A stretch of 64,000 nucleotides of DNA. It comes from Chara braunii (taxonomy: Eukaryota; Streptophyta; Charophyceae; Charales; Characeae). How positions within the stretch are numbered: the stretch's first letter is position 1; each line of letters starts with the position of its first letter. The DNA lies in the NCBI GenBank assembly GCA_003427395.1, contig BFEA01001105.1:75170-139169 (forward strand). Reading direction: 5' to 3'. The translations under genes and the position numbers were made by a program. The notes beneath the pieces are model-generated. The model had not been told where the DNA came from and did no database searches. It saw only the letters and a list, made by a program, of their open reading frames with translations. This document shows positions 22,187 to 34,361 of this stretch, in pieces.

Positions 22187-22483
22187 TGCCTTTTCGGGGA
22201 TTACTGTGAAGCTGATCTCCTAGCAGAGCAGAGGCAATACAAGGAGGTAACAGACACAACACAACTGCTTGGAGTGATGGAGGAGTACTTGAGAGATTAC
22301 AATGGTACGAGCAAGAGGCCAATGAGCTTAGCAATCTTTCTATTTGCAGTGGAGCACATTTCACGAATATGCCGCATCCTTAAGCAGCCAGGAGGGCACA
22401 TGCTCCTGGTTGGTGTTGGAGGAAGTGGCCGCCAGAGCCTGACCAAACTTGCAGCATTTATATCCACAGTGTATCTTCATCAG
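22187..22483 (+). CDS. Axonemal-type dynein heavy chain, one internal exon (AAA4 P-loop)
   Basis: Dynein heavy chains are the ATP-driven motors of cilia and flagella. The frame runs from LFGDYCEAD through VMEEYLRDYN and RPMSLAIFLFAVEHISRI to LLVGVGGSGRQSLTKLAAF, the Walker A segment of AAA4 in axonemal heavy chains (cytoplasmic dynein differs there). An upstream AG (GAGGCAG) and a downstream GT donor (CAG|GTTAGG, 22484) fit splice borders and leave the frame usable. The frame has a stop upstream at 22178, outside the exon. No second exon of the protein was found, so this is either one exon of a gene with huge retrotransposon-filled introns or a gene fragment. Family assignment is firm; gene integrity is not. 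Confidence 0.85.
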
Positions 22484-24620
22484 GTTAGGTGAATCCCTGC
22501 ATAGAGTACAACCTGTTGGCAAAAAACAGAATGCGAGGTTCGAATTTTGTATGGTCATAACTTTGAACATTCTTAAGTCATTTCCACTCGCCCACACTGT
22601 GCAGTGATGAAGTTAACCGTGGAGAAGAAGATGGAACTGTCAAATGTCTCGAACAAGTTTTGATTCTCCCTTCTTGCACCATCTTTGACCCCTTGATTTT
22701 ATTGATATGTCCAAGGACCGCAGTCTGATTGCAGCCAATAAGGAACATTTACGTCATGGTGCGAGGTCACTGCCTCTAAGAGCCCCACAAGGCCCCATTT
22801 TTGCAGCCCGTCGGCCGCCCTAAGTAAAGGCAGGCTCGACGAGGCCCTCAGGGCCCTTTTCTGGCCACCACGCAACTCAGGGAAAGTCAGGCAGTTGCGC
22901 AGCGCCAGTTGGTTGAGTGAACCCAGGCCCTGGGCCGCCTGTGTGAATGTACGTGAAGCAGGCCCTGGGCTTGATACGGGTACGGGGCCAAACACGGGCC
23001 GAAAGCAGTTGGGCACATGCAACCACTTCAGGCCCAAGGCCTGCTCCTCTCGTGCTGGGCCTCAGGCTACCGGGGCCTACTGGAAGCTTCCTGGACTGGA
23101 CGCAGGCAGGCCACTTCGATATAGGGAAGGGCCTGCCTCCTAATTCGGCATTCGGGTGCTGGCTGCATGCTGCGCAAGCGCTGCTGCTGCGCTATTTGCT
23201 GGCTGGCGCCCACGCTCTCACGGGTGAGCAGGGAAGGAGCACGCAGCCATAGCCAAGCTGCGCTGCTGTAAGCTGGGTGAAGCGCAGGGTGGTCCTTGGG
23301 TGCTAGTGGCATCTGTGAGTTGGGGAACGAGGTTGTGAGTGTAGCGCGAGACATACCTGGTGCTGGAAGCGTGCGACATTGGTCGCTATATGCTCGTACT
23401 TCGGGAAAGCTGTTGATGTCATCTTTCGGCTTCGTAGTATAGGCTAGATAGGATCTGCCACATGTAGTCTGGGCGCCGAGCGCCAGATAGGATATCAACT
23501 CTGGTTCTTCGTTGATGATGATGGGACTATTTCAGCATTGTCAATTATGAACTCTTGGTGTGTTCTTATTTGGTGAATCTCGTGATGCAATTCTGCTGTT
23601 GGTTCGAGGTCAAGACTATCTGGACTCATATGTATGTTGCTGTTTGATTGCTGGAGTTCGCTATTGCTCATCTTCCTTGCAATGGGTTCAACGACCCTGT
23701 TCACTCGACAATTTATCCAACGTTTTCCGCACAGGCACCATGTGTTCGCAGGACTGTTCAAACTCCTGATTTCAATTACCACATCAACATTCAGTTCTAT
23801 GGAAGTACAATTGAAGCTCATACATTGGCGGACCAACGGCCTGGTGCTGCCGACGAGAAACCTTGGCTTCATACCTTGTATGTGTTCGTTTACTTCCCAA
23901 TGTCCATCAACCTCCATAGTCATTATGTTCTTCCCTCAGAACTACGGACTGCCTTATAGCACCCAGTACCTAGATTTTCATTGGTGTCTCTAAGCCCCAC
24001 TACCATATCTCCTAGCCTCCACAAGCCTTGCATACACAATGCCAGTGTAGCTGGGTCCTGACCTGACGAAAGCTTGAGGTTCATGCCATGAGAGCCCAAT
24101 CCTGGTACTGCTCAGTTTAAGCAAGCGCTGAAGCATAGGGCCCACACCATCTGACAAATCCTGGCGCCCTACTTGGCTGCGCTGCAATGACGAGCAGATG
24201 ATGTTGATTTCCTGCTCAGCTAGCAGATAATGCAGATTTCCTGCTCAGCTATGCTGCTTCCCTCCATAAGTTGCAAGCTCCCAGGAAGGGAAACGACCTA
24301 TTCCCTTGGAAACTGTGATGCAGCAGTTCCCAACGCAACTTCTGTGGAAGGAAAACTGTTGATGTCAGTGTCCATGGGCCAAGCAGCAACCCATAGCAAG
24401 GAAAGCCCTGTATCTGTCTGTTGGTGTTAGGCTCTGAGTGAAGCGGGATTCAAACCTGAGGTAAGTATGAGTCGTCCGTATGTTGTTGTTTTTCAAAGTT
24501 TGCTGCTACAGGTAGTGAGTGTTTGCATTCCTTCAAGATGTGTTGCCTTTGGATGGGTGGCATCTGGCAGTCAGCAAGGACCCTTGTTCCACAGGTTATT
24601 GCTATCTCAACTTCAGCAAG
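22484..24620 (+). other. Putative dynein intron or intergenic DNA
   Basis: No further dynein motif was found. A perfect donor-like GAG|GTAAGTATG at 24460 after an AG at about 24430 could bound a 30-bp microexon, but its ten codons match nothing I know. A 142-codon minus-strand frame at 23495-23923 has no recognisable domain. Confidence 0.35.
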
Positions 24621-25582
24621 TGTAATGACCCGCCAAAAACACAGACTGAGAACACTGCTGATTTCTGGGATTTGCCGTTGGAATGAATGCCTTGCTGAGA
24701 TTCCCGCATTCTGCTGTGGTTTCCATGTCTGTGTGTGTGTGCGTGCCTGATGGTTTGCATGCCTGTCTGAGTGCTTGTCGGCTGAGTGTGTGTGTGACCC
24801 GCAAGGGTACTTGTTGGTTGAAAGGCCCCGCAGGGACGGTACTTACCTGTGGCCGTGACTTTGAGGGTTGCAGCGGGGAAAACACTCAAGTAGCGGGGGT
24901 AGGCCCGCGACACTTAGAGCAGTGGGGAAAAACACTCAAGTAGCAGGTAGGCCGGTACCACTCAAGTAGTGGTAGAAGTGTCGGGTACTGGAGGCCGAGC
25001 AGAAGAAGACAAAAAGCTGGCATTTTTAGAGGCCCAGTACCGGTAGGTTAGAGGTAGGCCGGTACCAGTCCAAGTAGCCTGGGTCTAGTGCCTGTCCGGA
25101 CGATAGCAGAGCCTGCAATGATGTTTCCCTCCGAAAGGGAGGAGGTACCGGTTGCTGGGAGGCTGCTCGGCCTAGGAAGTCACCGCCCAAGAGGCCAGTA
25201 GGCCGCTATATCTTCCGGAGGAGCAAGTAGCTCCTCCTCATTTGCGGTATGCAAGGATTGGCGACATGCTGCTGAGCGAAGCGCTGGACTGGTACAGCGC
25301 TGCCTGGAGGTGAAGGGCAGCTGGGCGCTCAGCCTGGCTAGGGCGCTGCATCCGGAAGGCCCCAGTTGGGGTAGTGCCGCACCAAGGAAGCTCGAGGCAG
25401 AGTCAGGCATGGCGGCTTAGTCAGCAGCGGCATAGCTGCTTTGGGTTGTCCTTTGGACAGGAGTGCAGCACCATAGCTGCTTTGGGTTGTCCTTTGGACA
25501 GGAGGGCAGGGCCCTCAGTAATCCGCCATAGCCTAAGCATGTGAGAGCAGGAAGAAGGAGGGAAGCCATAGCTATGGTGGAC

Positions 25583-25644
<62 letters not shown>

Positions 25645-25939
25645 GAGTCAGCGGTAAGAGGGAACTTCGGATATTGATTCTGGTACATCCACTCATTGTT
25701 ATTTTTGTTATTTGGAAGAAGAATAAGATTGGAGAGGTTAAGGAGGAGGAGGAAGGTGGAGAGAGAAGGGGGGATTTGTCATTGGTCTTGCTGGTGTACA
25801 TCTTCTTCTTCTTCTTCTTCTTCTTCTTTCCCTCTTCTCTGGTCTCTATCTCTTTGCAAGTGCTTTCATTTCTTTCGCAATTGGGTAGCATTGTCTTTCA
25901 TTGTGAATTTGCACTTTGGGAATGACCAGGATCGTAACA
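24621..25939 (+). repeat. Element C1 5' LTR
   Basis: 1319 bp. A hairpin CCTCC/GGAGG (25128-25142) lies upstream of a TATA-like CTATATCT (about 25206). A second 8-bp hairpin follows at 25217-25237. Microsatellites (GTT)n at about 25584-25645 and (CTT)n at about 25800-25830 lie near the end. Confidence 0.93.
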
Positions 25940-25941
25940 AT

Positions 25942-25953
25942 TGGTATCGGAGC
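25942..25953 (+). promoter_or_regulatory. Element C1 primer binding site
   Basis: TGGTATCGGAGC, two bases after the LTR; initiator Met-tRNA type. Confidence 0.88.
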
Positions 25954-27284
25954 GGACTTACTTCCTGGCGAGAGGTGTTAGTCACCCTAAACCTAATTCC
26001 GAATTAGGTTAGGGCTAACCTAATCTCGGATTAGGGCTGGGAAGCTAGGGTTAAGAGGGGCAGTGAGGTATGTGGATACTGCCCCCACCTGGTTAGGTCA
26101 TGTAGGGTCGACATCGGACCTGACCAGGTTGCTTGTGTGATTGGATGGGGTGGCGAGACACAAAGGAGGCTGATTGGAGTAAGCGAGAGGGAGAAGAGAG
26201 TGAGAGGTACTCGCACCTGGAATCTGCACTTCAAGAAGACATTGAGTGACTTTTGGGCTTCCCCTCAAGAGGGAGACTTGATCGGAGGCTGCCATATCTG
26301 CACCGAAGAGCTGCAAGTCGCTACTTTGGTCTTTACACATCGACGGGTGATCCGACGTTGTAACAGGGGTGTAGGGAGGCCCTCTTAGTCATGCTAGGAC
26401 ACTTCGTGTAGTGGTAGCTAGGGGTCAGGAGGACCTATGAGAGAGGGGGGTGAGTCGTTATCCATCTTTGGAGGCCGGGNCTCACAGGTAAGTGCCGTGT
26501 GACCTGGTTATGCCCGTGGGAGGTTGCTTTGTGCTTCATGGCCTGTTGGGGCGTGCTGGGCTCTCTTCCTCTTCTGTGCGGTCTTGGTTGTGTGTGTGAG
26601 CATGTGGATTGCTTTCTCACCTAATGAATGGATGGATGATGTATCTTGTTCTCAATGACATATCTTTCTACGGTGGATTGTCTTTTCATTTATGAACGGC
26701 TGTAGGGGTAAGTTCTTGCTGAAAGTTGTCTTTTCCTTTCCATTACGGTAGAGGCACTTTGGGTCTGACTTGGTATACCTATCTCGTTGGTCCTGGTCCA
26801 CGACCTACTTGGGACCTTCGGGACCCAATGGGACCAGGCCCAACTGGACAGGACCTTTAGGACCCAAATCTGTTGCCGTCAATGCATCTCTTTGCTGTGC
26901 TGAATTTGGGGGACATATGGCTAGTAAGGGCATTCCTTTCAAGGGGATCTTGACTGGTCTTCCTACATGTTCTCACATACTGCCCCGCGTCTGGCCCGGC
27001 GACCGTCTGCACCCCTCGAAACCTCCATTGCTGCAGTTAGTTTTCTTCGGTTGACTTATTGTGGTACATGCTCCTTGTCAGATTATACAAGAGGGGATCT
27101 CCAACTAATTTGATCGGGCCCATTCGATAAGTCAGTCCTCTCGTTCGGTTTTTATTATTTAATTATTTATCTTTATTCTGCTGCGTGAATGCCATTCTCT
27201 AAGTCCAAATGAATTGCCGCTCCGACTAGGAGTTCTACCTTCTACTCTTTGTGATTCACTGTTTTTCTTTTATCTAAACTATCT
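25954..27284 (+). other. Element C1 leader with hairpins
   Basis: Non-coding leader of about 1.3 kb. It holds a palindrome cluster (AACCTAATTC/GAATTAGGTT, 25990-26010), a GGGGCAGT/ACTGCCCC hairpin (26057-26085) and a GGTTAGGTC/GACCTGACC hairpin (26091-26125). All three have counterparts in C2 and C3. Open frames here are unsupported. Confidence 0.75.
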
Positions 27285-28991
27285 ATGTCCGGTATTGAGA
27301 CGCGTGCACAGAAAGCGGAAAGACAGAGAAGGGAGAGAGAAGGTGTTCTTTTTGAGAGTGTGAGGAGGGGTAAGAGGAGTGTTCGTCCAAAAGTGAGCAA
27401 AGTGCGCACCCCTCTTGAGAGATCTACTGACGCCCTATCCTCCAGCATGGCAGACATCACATCCGAGCAATGGAAGGCCATGCTGGACACAGCGGCCGAG
27501 AACGAGAAACCTTTCTTTCATATATTTTATGAGGACACAATACACAGAGAGAGGGAGACAGAGGCAGCTGCCAAAGCCACAAGTATTGTTGAACAAGTGA
27601 CCCTCCTCGAGGTTCCGGAATCAAATGATGAACGGTTCCAAGAGAAGCTAGCTGTTGTCGTAGCAGCCTTGGTTCGACTGCGGACCTTGGAAGATATAGA
27701 GTGTCGTGTGACAGCTCTAGAGCAGCGGAACCAAGAGCTGCAGGCTGAGATAGTCAGCCTCAAAAAGTCCCAATTGTCGGCCCCCCGTCCTCCTAATCCT
27801 CGACATGTTGCAGTCCCAGTCTCTCACCCTAACACAGTCCTCATGTCGAGAGCAAGTGGAACTGTGACGAGCGCAGGAACTGGTGCCAGCTCCTCAAGCG
27901 GCAGCGCCGACAGTTCTGCACTGGTCCTAGTTCCAAATGCAGGAACATCAACCCAAAACGTCGCAGTTCTTACTGGCGTACAATACAGTGGTCCCATAGT
28001 GGACAAGAGGGCGGCCACTCTGTCGTCCAAGTACGACGGGAAATGGGACATCACCTCTTGGGTTAGCTCCATGCGCTCCTACTTCGAGGTACTGCGAACT
28101 CCGCACGAAGACCGAAGCATGATCATGGGCACAAATACTGAGCCCGCCGTACGGAGTTTCATAGAACTCCAAGCTGTTACTGCAGGTTATGAGAGAATTG
28201 ATATGACTAAGTGGCTGAAAGTAACTCCTGTACGTACTCTTGAGGACCTCCTCATCGTGCAATATCAAGATAAGCATGCTGCGCTCAAGGCAAGGTTGAA
28301 GCTTGAGGCCCTCAAGGGCCAAACGTGGAGGACTTCCATGCAGGCTTTGGAGCAGCACTTGACTGGTCTGTTCACCACTCCAAACCTGGGATGGACTGAC
28401 GCGTCTTGCATGGATGTGGTTATGGGAGTGGCCCCTGAAGGATATATCTCCCAGCTAGGACTCAAAGACCATACGACTTGGCGAGAGCTACTGACGGATC
28501 TAGTCAATCTAGAAGCCAAGGACCTCGCCAGACGTGTAAAGGCACCCACTGCAGGTAGAACCTCGCAACACAAGCGGTACGGAAACAGCAACCAGCTTGC
28601 CCTGCATGAACATCGGGAGGCTGAGGATTAGTCCTATGCGGATGATCTGTCTCTAGATGACGATCTAGAGCCGGACCCCGACGTGGGCTGTTCTACATTA
28701 ACCCTTGAGTCTGACATGAATACTGAAGAAAAATGCAATGCCTTTAAAAAAACTGCTTCAAGCAAGAGGCCTAACCGTGGTTCGGGTAAGGGAACTATAG
28801 CACACCTCCCCAAGAATGCAAAGATCCCTGAGAAACCGGAGGATGCTTCCACCAAGCCTTGGGTAGCCCTCCGCATCCGTCAAAAGGAATGGGAGAGAAG
28901 ATCCAAACTGCGTGTGTGCTTGCATTGTCAAAAGCCTGGGCACGCTGTGCAGGACTATTATCGTCTGCAGCGAAACAGGCAAAGGGCGTAG
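27285..28991 (+). pseudogene. gag: Element C1 gag, one internal stop
   Basis: Gag starts MSGIETRAQ at 27285, a start kept in C2. A basic, charged N-terminus leads to a heptad-like coiled coil (about 27640-27760), a Ser/Ala/Thr-rich linker (27840-27950) and a capsid-like domain (about 28020-28520: KYDGKWDITSWVSSMRSYFE). A TAG at 28629 interrupts where C2 has CAG. Downstream the same frame continues to a knuckle CLHCQKPGH (about 28917-28960), whose last Cys is Tyr. Gag ends TAG at 28989, inside the stem of a frameshift-like signal; pol is in the -1 frame. Only the 28629 stop and the knuckle change look disabling. Confidence 0.88.
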
Positions 28992-29013
28992 AAGAGTCAT
29001 CAACACTCTCTAC
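28970..29013 (+). promoter_or_regulatory. Frameshift signal of C1 (mutated slippery site plus stem)
   Basis: The heptamer reads G_CGA_AAC (28970-28976) where C2 and C3 have G_GGA_AAC. After an 11-nt spacer, GTAGAAGAG (28988-28996) pairs with CTCTCTAC (29006-29013) with one bulged A and a 9-nt loop. Confidence 0.65.
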
Positions 29014-32000
29014 AACAAGGGAAGCTGAACGTTTAGTTGCAGGCCCCTCCAAGGAGCCTGAATCTGATCAACAGCCTGCTCTTGAAGCGGAGACCGATGC
29101 CGAATCCAAGGCTGCTGCAGTTCAAGTACTATACACTGAGCCTTGGGAGGAGACTAAGGAAGTCGACTTCCACTCTCACCTGGAACATTGGTTGCAGCTC
29201 AAGCAACAACGCCGTGTTCAAGGGAGTGTGAAATTGATCTTCTTTAAGCTGCTCATTAACCGCCGATACATCCATGTGCTGATTGATAATGGCTCAACGA
29301 CTAACTTATTTTCTCCTAACGGGATTCGTAAGGCGGGTCTGGGAATGAAGCAAGTGGAATTGCAGAACCCTTGTCAGACCCAGGTGGGCAACGAAGAGGT
29401 TGTCACCTCAACACATGCTGTCAAAGGTGTGTGCATCACTTTTGACAAGGATCGCACTGTCACATATGAGATGAACTTTTATGTTATAGACAAGTATCCT
29501 TTCGACGCGGTCATTGGCTTGGGCTGGTTGAAGGCTCATTGCCTAAGGACCAAGTGGGTGGATAATCAGTTCGTGGTGCGTGATGCCAAGGGGAACGAGC
29601 GTACCGTTCGATTGGACAAGACGCGTGAGTCCCCTATGACACTTTTGAGCACAAACAAATTCTGCAAATTAGTGCGCAGGCGCAAGGAAGCTGAGCATGT
29701 GCATGTAGCTCTTGTAAAGCCTCTCGATGTGCCTTCTACTTTTGCTGCATTTTCTACCTCCGAAAGTAATTCTACTTCTACTACCTCTACTTTTGTTCCA
29801 TCTACTTCTACTGTAAAAAATCAGTCTACTTCTGATCCAAGTACTTCAAATCCGGTTGTAATTGTTGTAAATTCTCAATCTGATTTTCTCTCTCCTGATA
29901 AGGATGATCCTCCACCAGAAGTCCCAAGAAACATTCGCCGTCTATTAGATCGATTTCCTGAAGTCCTGGTTGAACCTCGTGGAGTTCCCGAGCGTCCGGT
30001 TAAACACAAAATCGAGATAATAGAAGGGAGTGTTCCTCCAAAGGGTTGCGTCTACAGTATGGGACAAGGCGAGTTGGAGGAGTTGAGGAGACAAATTGAT
30101 GACATGATTGATCGTGGATGGATTAGGCCTAGTGAGTCTGAGTTCGGTGCACCTGTCTTGTTTGTGCCGAAGAAAGGAGGCAAACTCCGGATGTGTATTG
30201 ACTATCGTGGCCTAAACCGTATCACCCAAAAGAACGCTTATCCCTTGCCGCGCATAGATGATCTGCTAGATGCTGCAGGTGGGTGCAAGGTCTTCTCCAA
30301 GATCGACCTCAAGTCTGGCAACCACCAGATTGTAGTTGATCCGAGTGACCAGCACAAAACTGCATTCAAAACATGCCCTTCGGTCTTACGAATGCACCAG
30401 CCACGTTTCAGTGCCTCATGGACAAGGTCCTCCGCCATCTGCTTAACAGGTTTGTTGTTGTTTACCTCGACGACATCCTGATTTTCAGCAAGTCCATGGA
30501 AGAGCACATCAAGCACCTTGAGGAGGTTTTGCAGGTCCTCAAGGAGGCACAGTTGCACCTCAACTTAGAGAAATATGAGTTTGGAAGGGACAACGTCATC
30601 TATCTTGGGCACCGGTTGTCTGCAAATGGCCTTGAGCCGGAGGCAACCAAAGTTGAGGTCATACGAAACTGGCCTCAACCGACAAACGTATGCGAACTGC
30701 GTTCTTTTCTTGGTTTGGCCTCGTATTATCGGAAGTTTGTGCCCAAATTTTATGTCATTGCTCACCCACTCTCGAGACTGACAAGCAAGAATGTTGCCTA
30801 TGCGTGGTGTGAGAAATATGAGACTGCGTTCCAAGCCTTGAAAAAGGCTTTGGTAAGTCATCATGTGCTCGGCATTGCGGATCCCAACCTCACGTTCGTG
30901 GTCACTACGGACGTGAGCCAGTATGGGATTGGTGCAGTGTTGCAACAAGATGATGACGATGGTCTGCGTCCGCTCGAATATTACAGCAAACGCATGCCCA
31001 GCCACAAGGTAGTTATCTCCACATATATGCGTGAGCTCTATGCTTTGCGATAAGCGCTCACACATTGGAAGCACTACCTCTTGGATCGTCACTTCAAGGT
31101 CTACTCAGATCATCAGACCTTGCAGTGGATTAAAACACAAACCGATCTCTCTCCGACGCTGACCCGCTGGTTGCATGACATTGATGTTTACAATTTTGAA
31201 CTGAAACACAAGAAAGGTTGTTATAACTGTGTCGCTGATGCTTTGTCGCGCCATCCTGAGTTCTTGACTTGCCTTGTGGACTCATATGACCTCCGAAGGA
31301 AACTGAAGGAGGATATGGTCGAACACACCGCCAAGGATCCGGACCTTAGTCCCATCCTTGAGCAGCTCAAGGCTGACCCTAGTAGTTAGCCAGATTTTCA
31401 CGAGTGTGAGGACCTTGTAATCCGCTGGTATGGGAAGTTTGATCGTTTGTGTGTACCCAACCATGCGCCTCTCCAGACTCATTTCTTGGATTTGGCACAT
31501 GGTCGGAGTGGACACTTCAGCTTTGAGAAGACTTATGAAAGTCTTTTGCAGCAGTTTGATTGGCCGGGAATGAAGGGATCTGCTTATAAATTTGTTGTTG
31601 AATGTCAAGTCTGTCAACGAACCAAGGTCCATAGGCATAAGCCTTATGGCCCGCTGAAACCCCTCCCAATCCTTAATGGGCCCGGTGAGTCGGTCTCTAT
31701 CGATTTCACGGACATGGGGAAGGTGAGCGAGGGAGGACATTCACAAGTCATGGTCATTGTAGATCGTTTTTCCAAATTTTCGAATTTGATTCCTCTACCT
31801 CCTCATGCACCAACCGAGCTTGTGATCGAGGAATTTCACCAGCAGTACATTATGCAGTATGGACCCCCGAAAACTGTTGTGAGTGATCGGGGCACCAGGT
31901 TCATTAGTGCTGATTGGAAGGACTTCACTTCGCAGATCTACGACATTAAACTCAACAAGACTTCTGGTCGACACCCTGAAGCCAATGGATTGGCTGAGGA

Positions 32001-32857
32001 AATCAACCAGACTGTCATCCAATTACTGCGCGCGTTAATTGTTCAGGATCAGAACACGTGGGACAAGGAGTTATACAAAGTGAAGGGGTTGTATAACAAC
32101 TCCATTCACTCTTTCAACCGGTGTGACACCGAATCAACTGCAATAGGGTTGGCAGCTGCACAATCCTCTCTCCTACTTGTTCCCCGAACGGTCCCCTGGT
32201 CTGAAGCACGGCATGCCTGGCTACAATGCCAAGTATGCACGCCTGCTCAAAGCTGTTATCGCAGCAATGAACAAGAGTCAGCATGCCATGATCAAACATG
32301 CTAACAAGTCGCGCAAAGAAGGGAACTTCAAAGTAGGGAGTTATGACTGGGTCAAAATGTCTGAGTTTTCTGACAAAGAGGGCGTATCACGAAAGCTTCT
32401 TCTATTGTACTATGGCCCTTGCCAGGTTCTAAAGGTGATTGGGGATGATTTTGGTCCTTCGTATGTGATTGACATGCCTCCTCATCTGCGCACATATCCA
32501 GTCTTTCACGCGTCCAAACTGTTTCCACATATAGATGACGAGACTTTTCCCTTCTGAGATCCTATGATACCTCGTCCTATTGACGGCGCCCATGAGACAG
32601 ACAAAATTGTTTTCCATGAAGGAAGAGGGAGGAACAGACAGTACAAGGTTCACTTCCTCTATCACCCATTGAACGAATTTTTCTTGATCGACCGAAAAGA
32701 GCCGCTAAAGAATGCTCCACGTGTTGTTAACGCTTATGAACGACAGATTGCTGATGAACAGACTGCTAAGTTTTCTGCAAAACTCACTCCCCACGGTCTT
32801 ACTAAATCTCTCTTTCTGATCTACGCCTACGATGCATTTTGTGTCGACTCTGAATAA
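28977..32857 (+). pseudogene. pol: Element C1 pol, broken
   Basis: Protease (about 29225-29550) has active site DNGST. A Ser/Thr-rich linker (29750-29890) precedes RT (30000-30800). RT lost about 34 bp near 30375, just before PFGLTNAP, but keeps YLDD. RNase H (30890-31250) is cut by TAA at 31051. TAG at 31387 follows. Integrase has the HHCC site (31500-31620) and core residues in SIDF, VSDRG and GLAEE, with the last pair spaced 36 residues apart. Another frameshift lies near 32120 and a TGA near 32555. The C-terminus (32310-32760) holds the YGP..VLKVIGDD and chromodomain-like QYKVHFLYHP segments. Dead copy. Confidence 0.9.
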
Positions 32858-32885
32858 GTTACTCCCTCGAAGGGACCTCGCTCTT

Positions 32886-32898
32886 GAGAGGGGGGTAG
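32886..32898 (+). promoter_or_regulatory. Polypurine tract of C1
   Basis: GAGAGGGGGGTAG lies directly before the 3' LTR. It primes plus-strand cDNA. The same tract occurs in C2 (43066-43078) and C3 (54842-54853). Confidence 0.85.
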
Positions 32899-34330
32899 TG
32901 TAATGACCCGCCAAAAACACAGACTGAGAACACTGCTGATTTCTGGGATTTGCCGCTGTAATGAATGCCTTGCTGAGATTCCCGCATTCTATTGTGGTTT
33001 CCATGTATGTGTGTGTGTGCGTGCCTACTGGTTTGCATGCCTCTCTGAGTGTTTGTCGGCTGAGTGTGTGTGTGACCCGCAAGGGTACTTGTTGGTTGAA
33101 AGGCCCCGCAGGGCTGGTACTTACCTGTGGCCGTGACTTNNNNNNNNNNNNNNNNNNNNNNNNNNNNNNNNNNNNNNNNNNNNNNNNNNNNNNNNNNNNN
33201 NNNNNNNNNNNNNNNNNNNNNNNNNNNNNNNNNNNNNNNNNNNNNNNNNNNNNNNNNNNNNNNNNNNNNNNNNNNNNNNNNNNNNNNNNNNNNNNNNNNN
33301 NNNNNNNNNNNNNNNNNNNNNNNNNNNNNNNNNNNNNNNNNNNNNNNNNNNNNNNNNNNNNNNNNNNNNNNNNNNNNNNNNNNNNNNNNNNNNNNNNNNN
33401 NNNNNNNNNNNNNNNNNNNNNNNNNNNNNNNNNNNNNNNNNNNNNNNNNNNNNNNNNNNNNNNNNNNNNNNNNNNNNNNNNNNNNNNNNNNNNNNNNNNN
33501 NNNNNNNNNNNNNNNNNNNNNNNNNNNNNNNNNNNNNNNNNNNNNNNNNNNNNNNNNNNNNNNNNNNNNNNNNNNNNNNNNNNNNNNNNNNNNNNNNNNN
33601 NNNNNNNNNNNNNNNNNNNNNNNNNNNNNNNNNNNNNNNNNNNNNNNNNNNNNNNNNNNNNNNNNNNNNNNNNNNNNNNNNNNNNNNNNNNNNNNNNNNN
33701 NNNNNNNNNNNNNNNNNNNNNNNNNNNNNNNNNNNNNNNNNNNNNNNNNNNNNNNNNNNNNNNNNNNNNNNNNNNNNNNNNNNNNNNNNNNNNNNNNNNN
33801 NNNNNNNNNNNNNNNNNNNNNNNNNNNNNNNNNNNNNNNNNNNNNNNNNNNNNNNNNNNNNNNNNNNNNNNNNNNNNNNNNNNNNNNNNNNNNNNNNNNN
33901 NNNNNNNNNNNNNNNNNNNNNNNNNNNNNNNNNNNNNNNNNNNNNNNNNNNNNNNNNNNNNNNNNNNNNNNNNNNNNNNNNNNNNNNNNNNNNNNNNNNN
34001 NNNNNNNNNNNNNNNNNNNNNNNNNNNNNNNNNNNNNNNNNNNNNNNNNNNNNNNNNNNNNNNNNNNNNNNNNNNNNNNNNNNNNNNNNNNNNNNNNNNN
34101 NNNNNNNNNNNNNNNNNGTTGTTGTTGTTGTTGTTGTTGTTGTTGTTGAGTCAGCAGCAAGAGGGAACTTCGGATATTGATTCTGGTCCATCCACTCATT
34201 GTTATTATTATTATTTGGAAGAAGAATAAGATTGGAGAGGTTAAGGAGGAGGAGGAAGGTGGAGAGAGAAGGGGGGATTTGTCATTGGTCTTGCTGGTGT
34301 ACATCTTCTTCTTCTTCTTCTTCTTCTGCA

Positions 34331-34361
<31 letters not shown>

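Noticed and set aside
23495-23923. 142-codon minus-strand frame as a gene
   Set aside because: No recognisable domain, no promoter or splice signals, and a plus-strand frame of similar length overlaps it.
24431-24460. 30-bp dynein microexon before a perfect GTAAGT donor
   Set aside because: Its ten codons do not match the region expected after AAA4, so there is no evidence beyond the donor motif.
25569-25650. Poly-Gln protein on the minus strand
   Set aside because: It is the (GTT)n microsatellite of the C1 LTR, present at the same place in all family C LTRs.
28859-28990. Separate small gene at the start of C1 pol
   Set aside because: Upstream of the slippery site this frame is only the shadow of gag; comparison with C2 shows pol begins after the heptamer.
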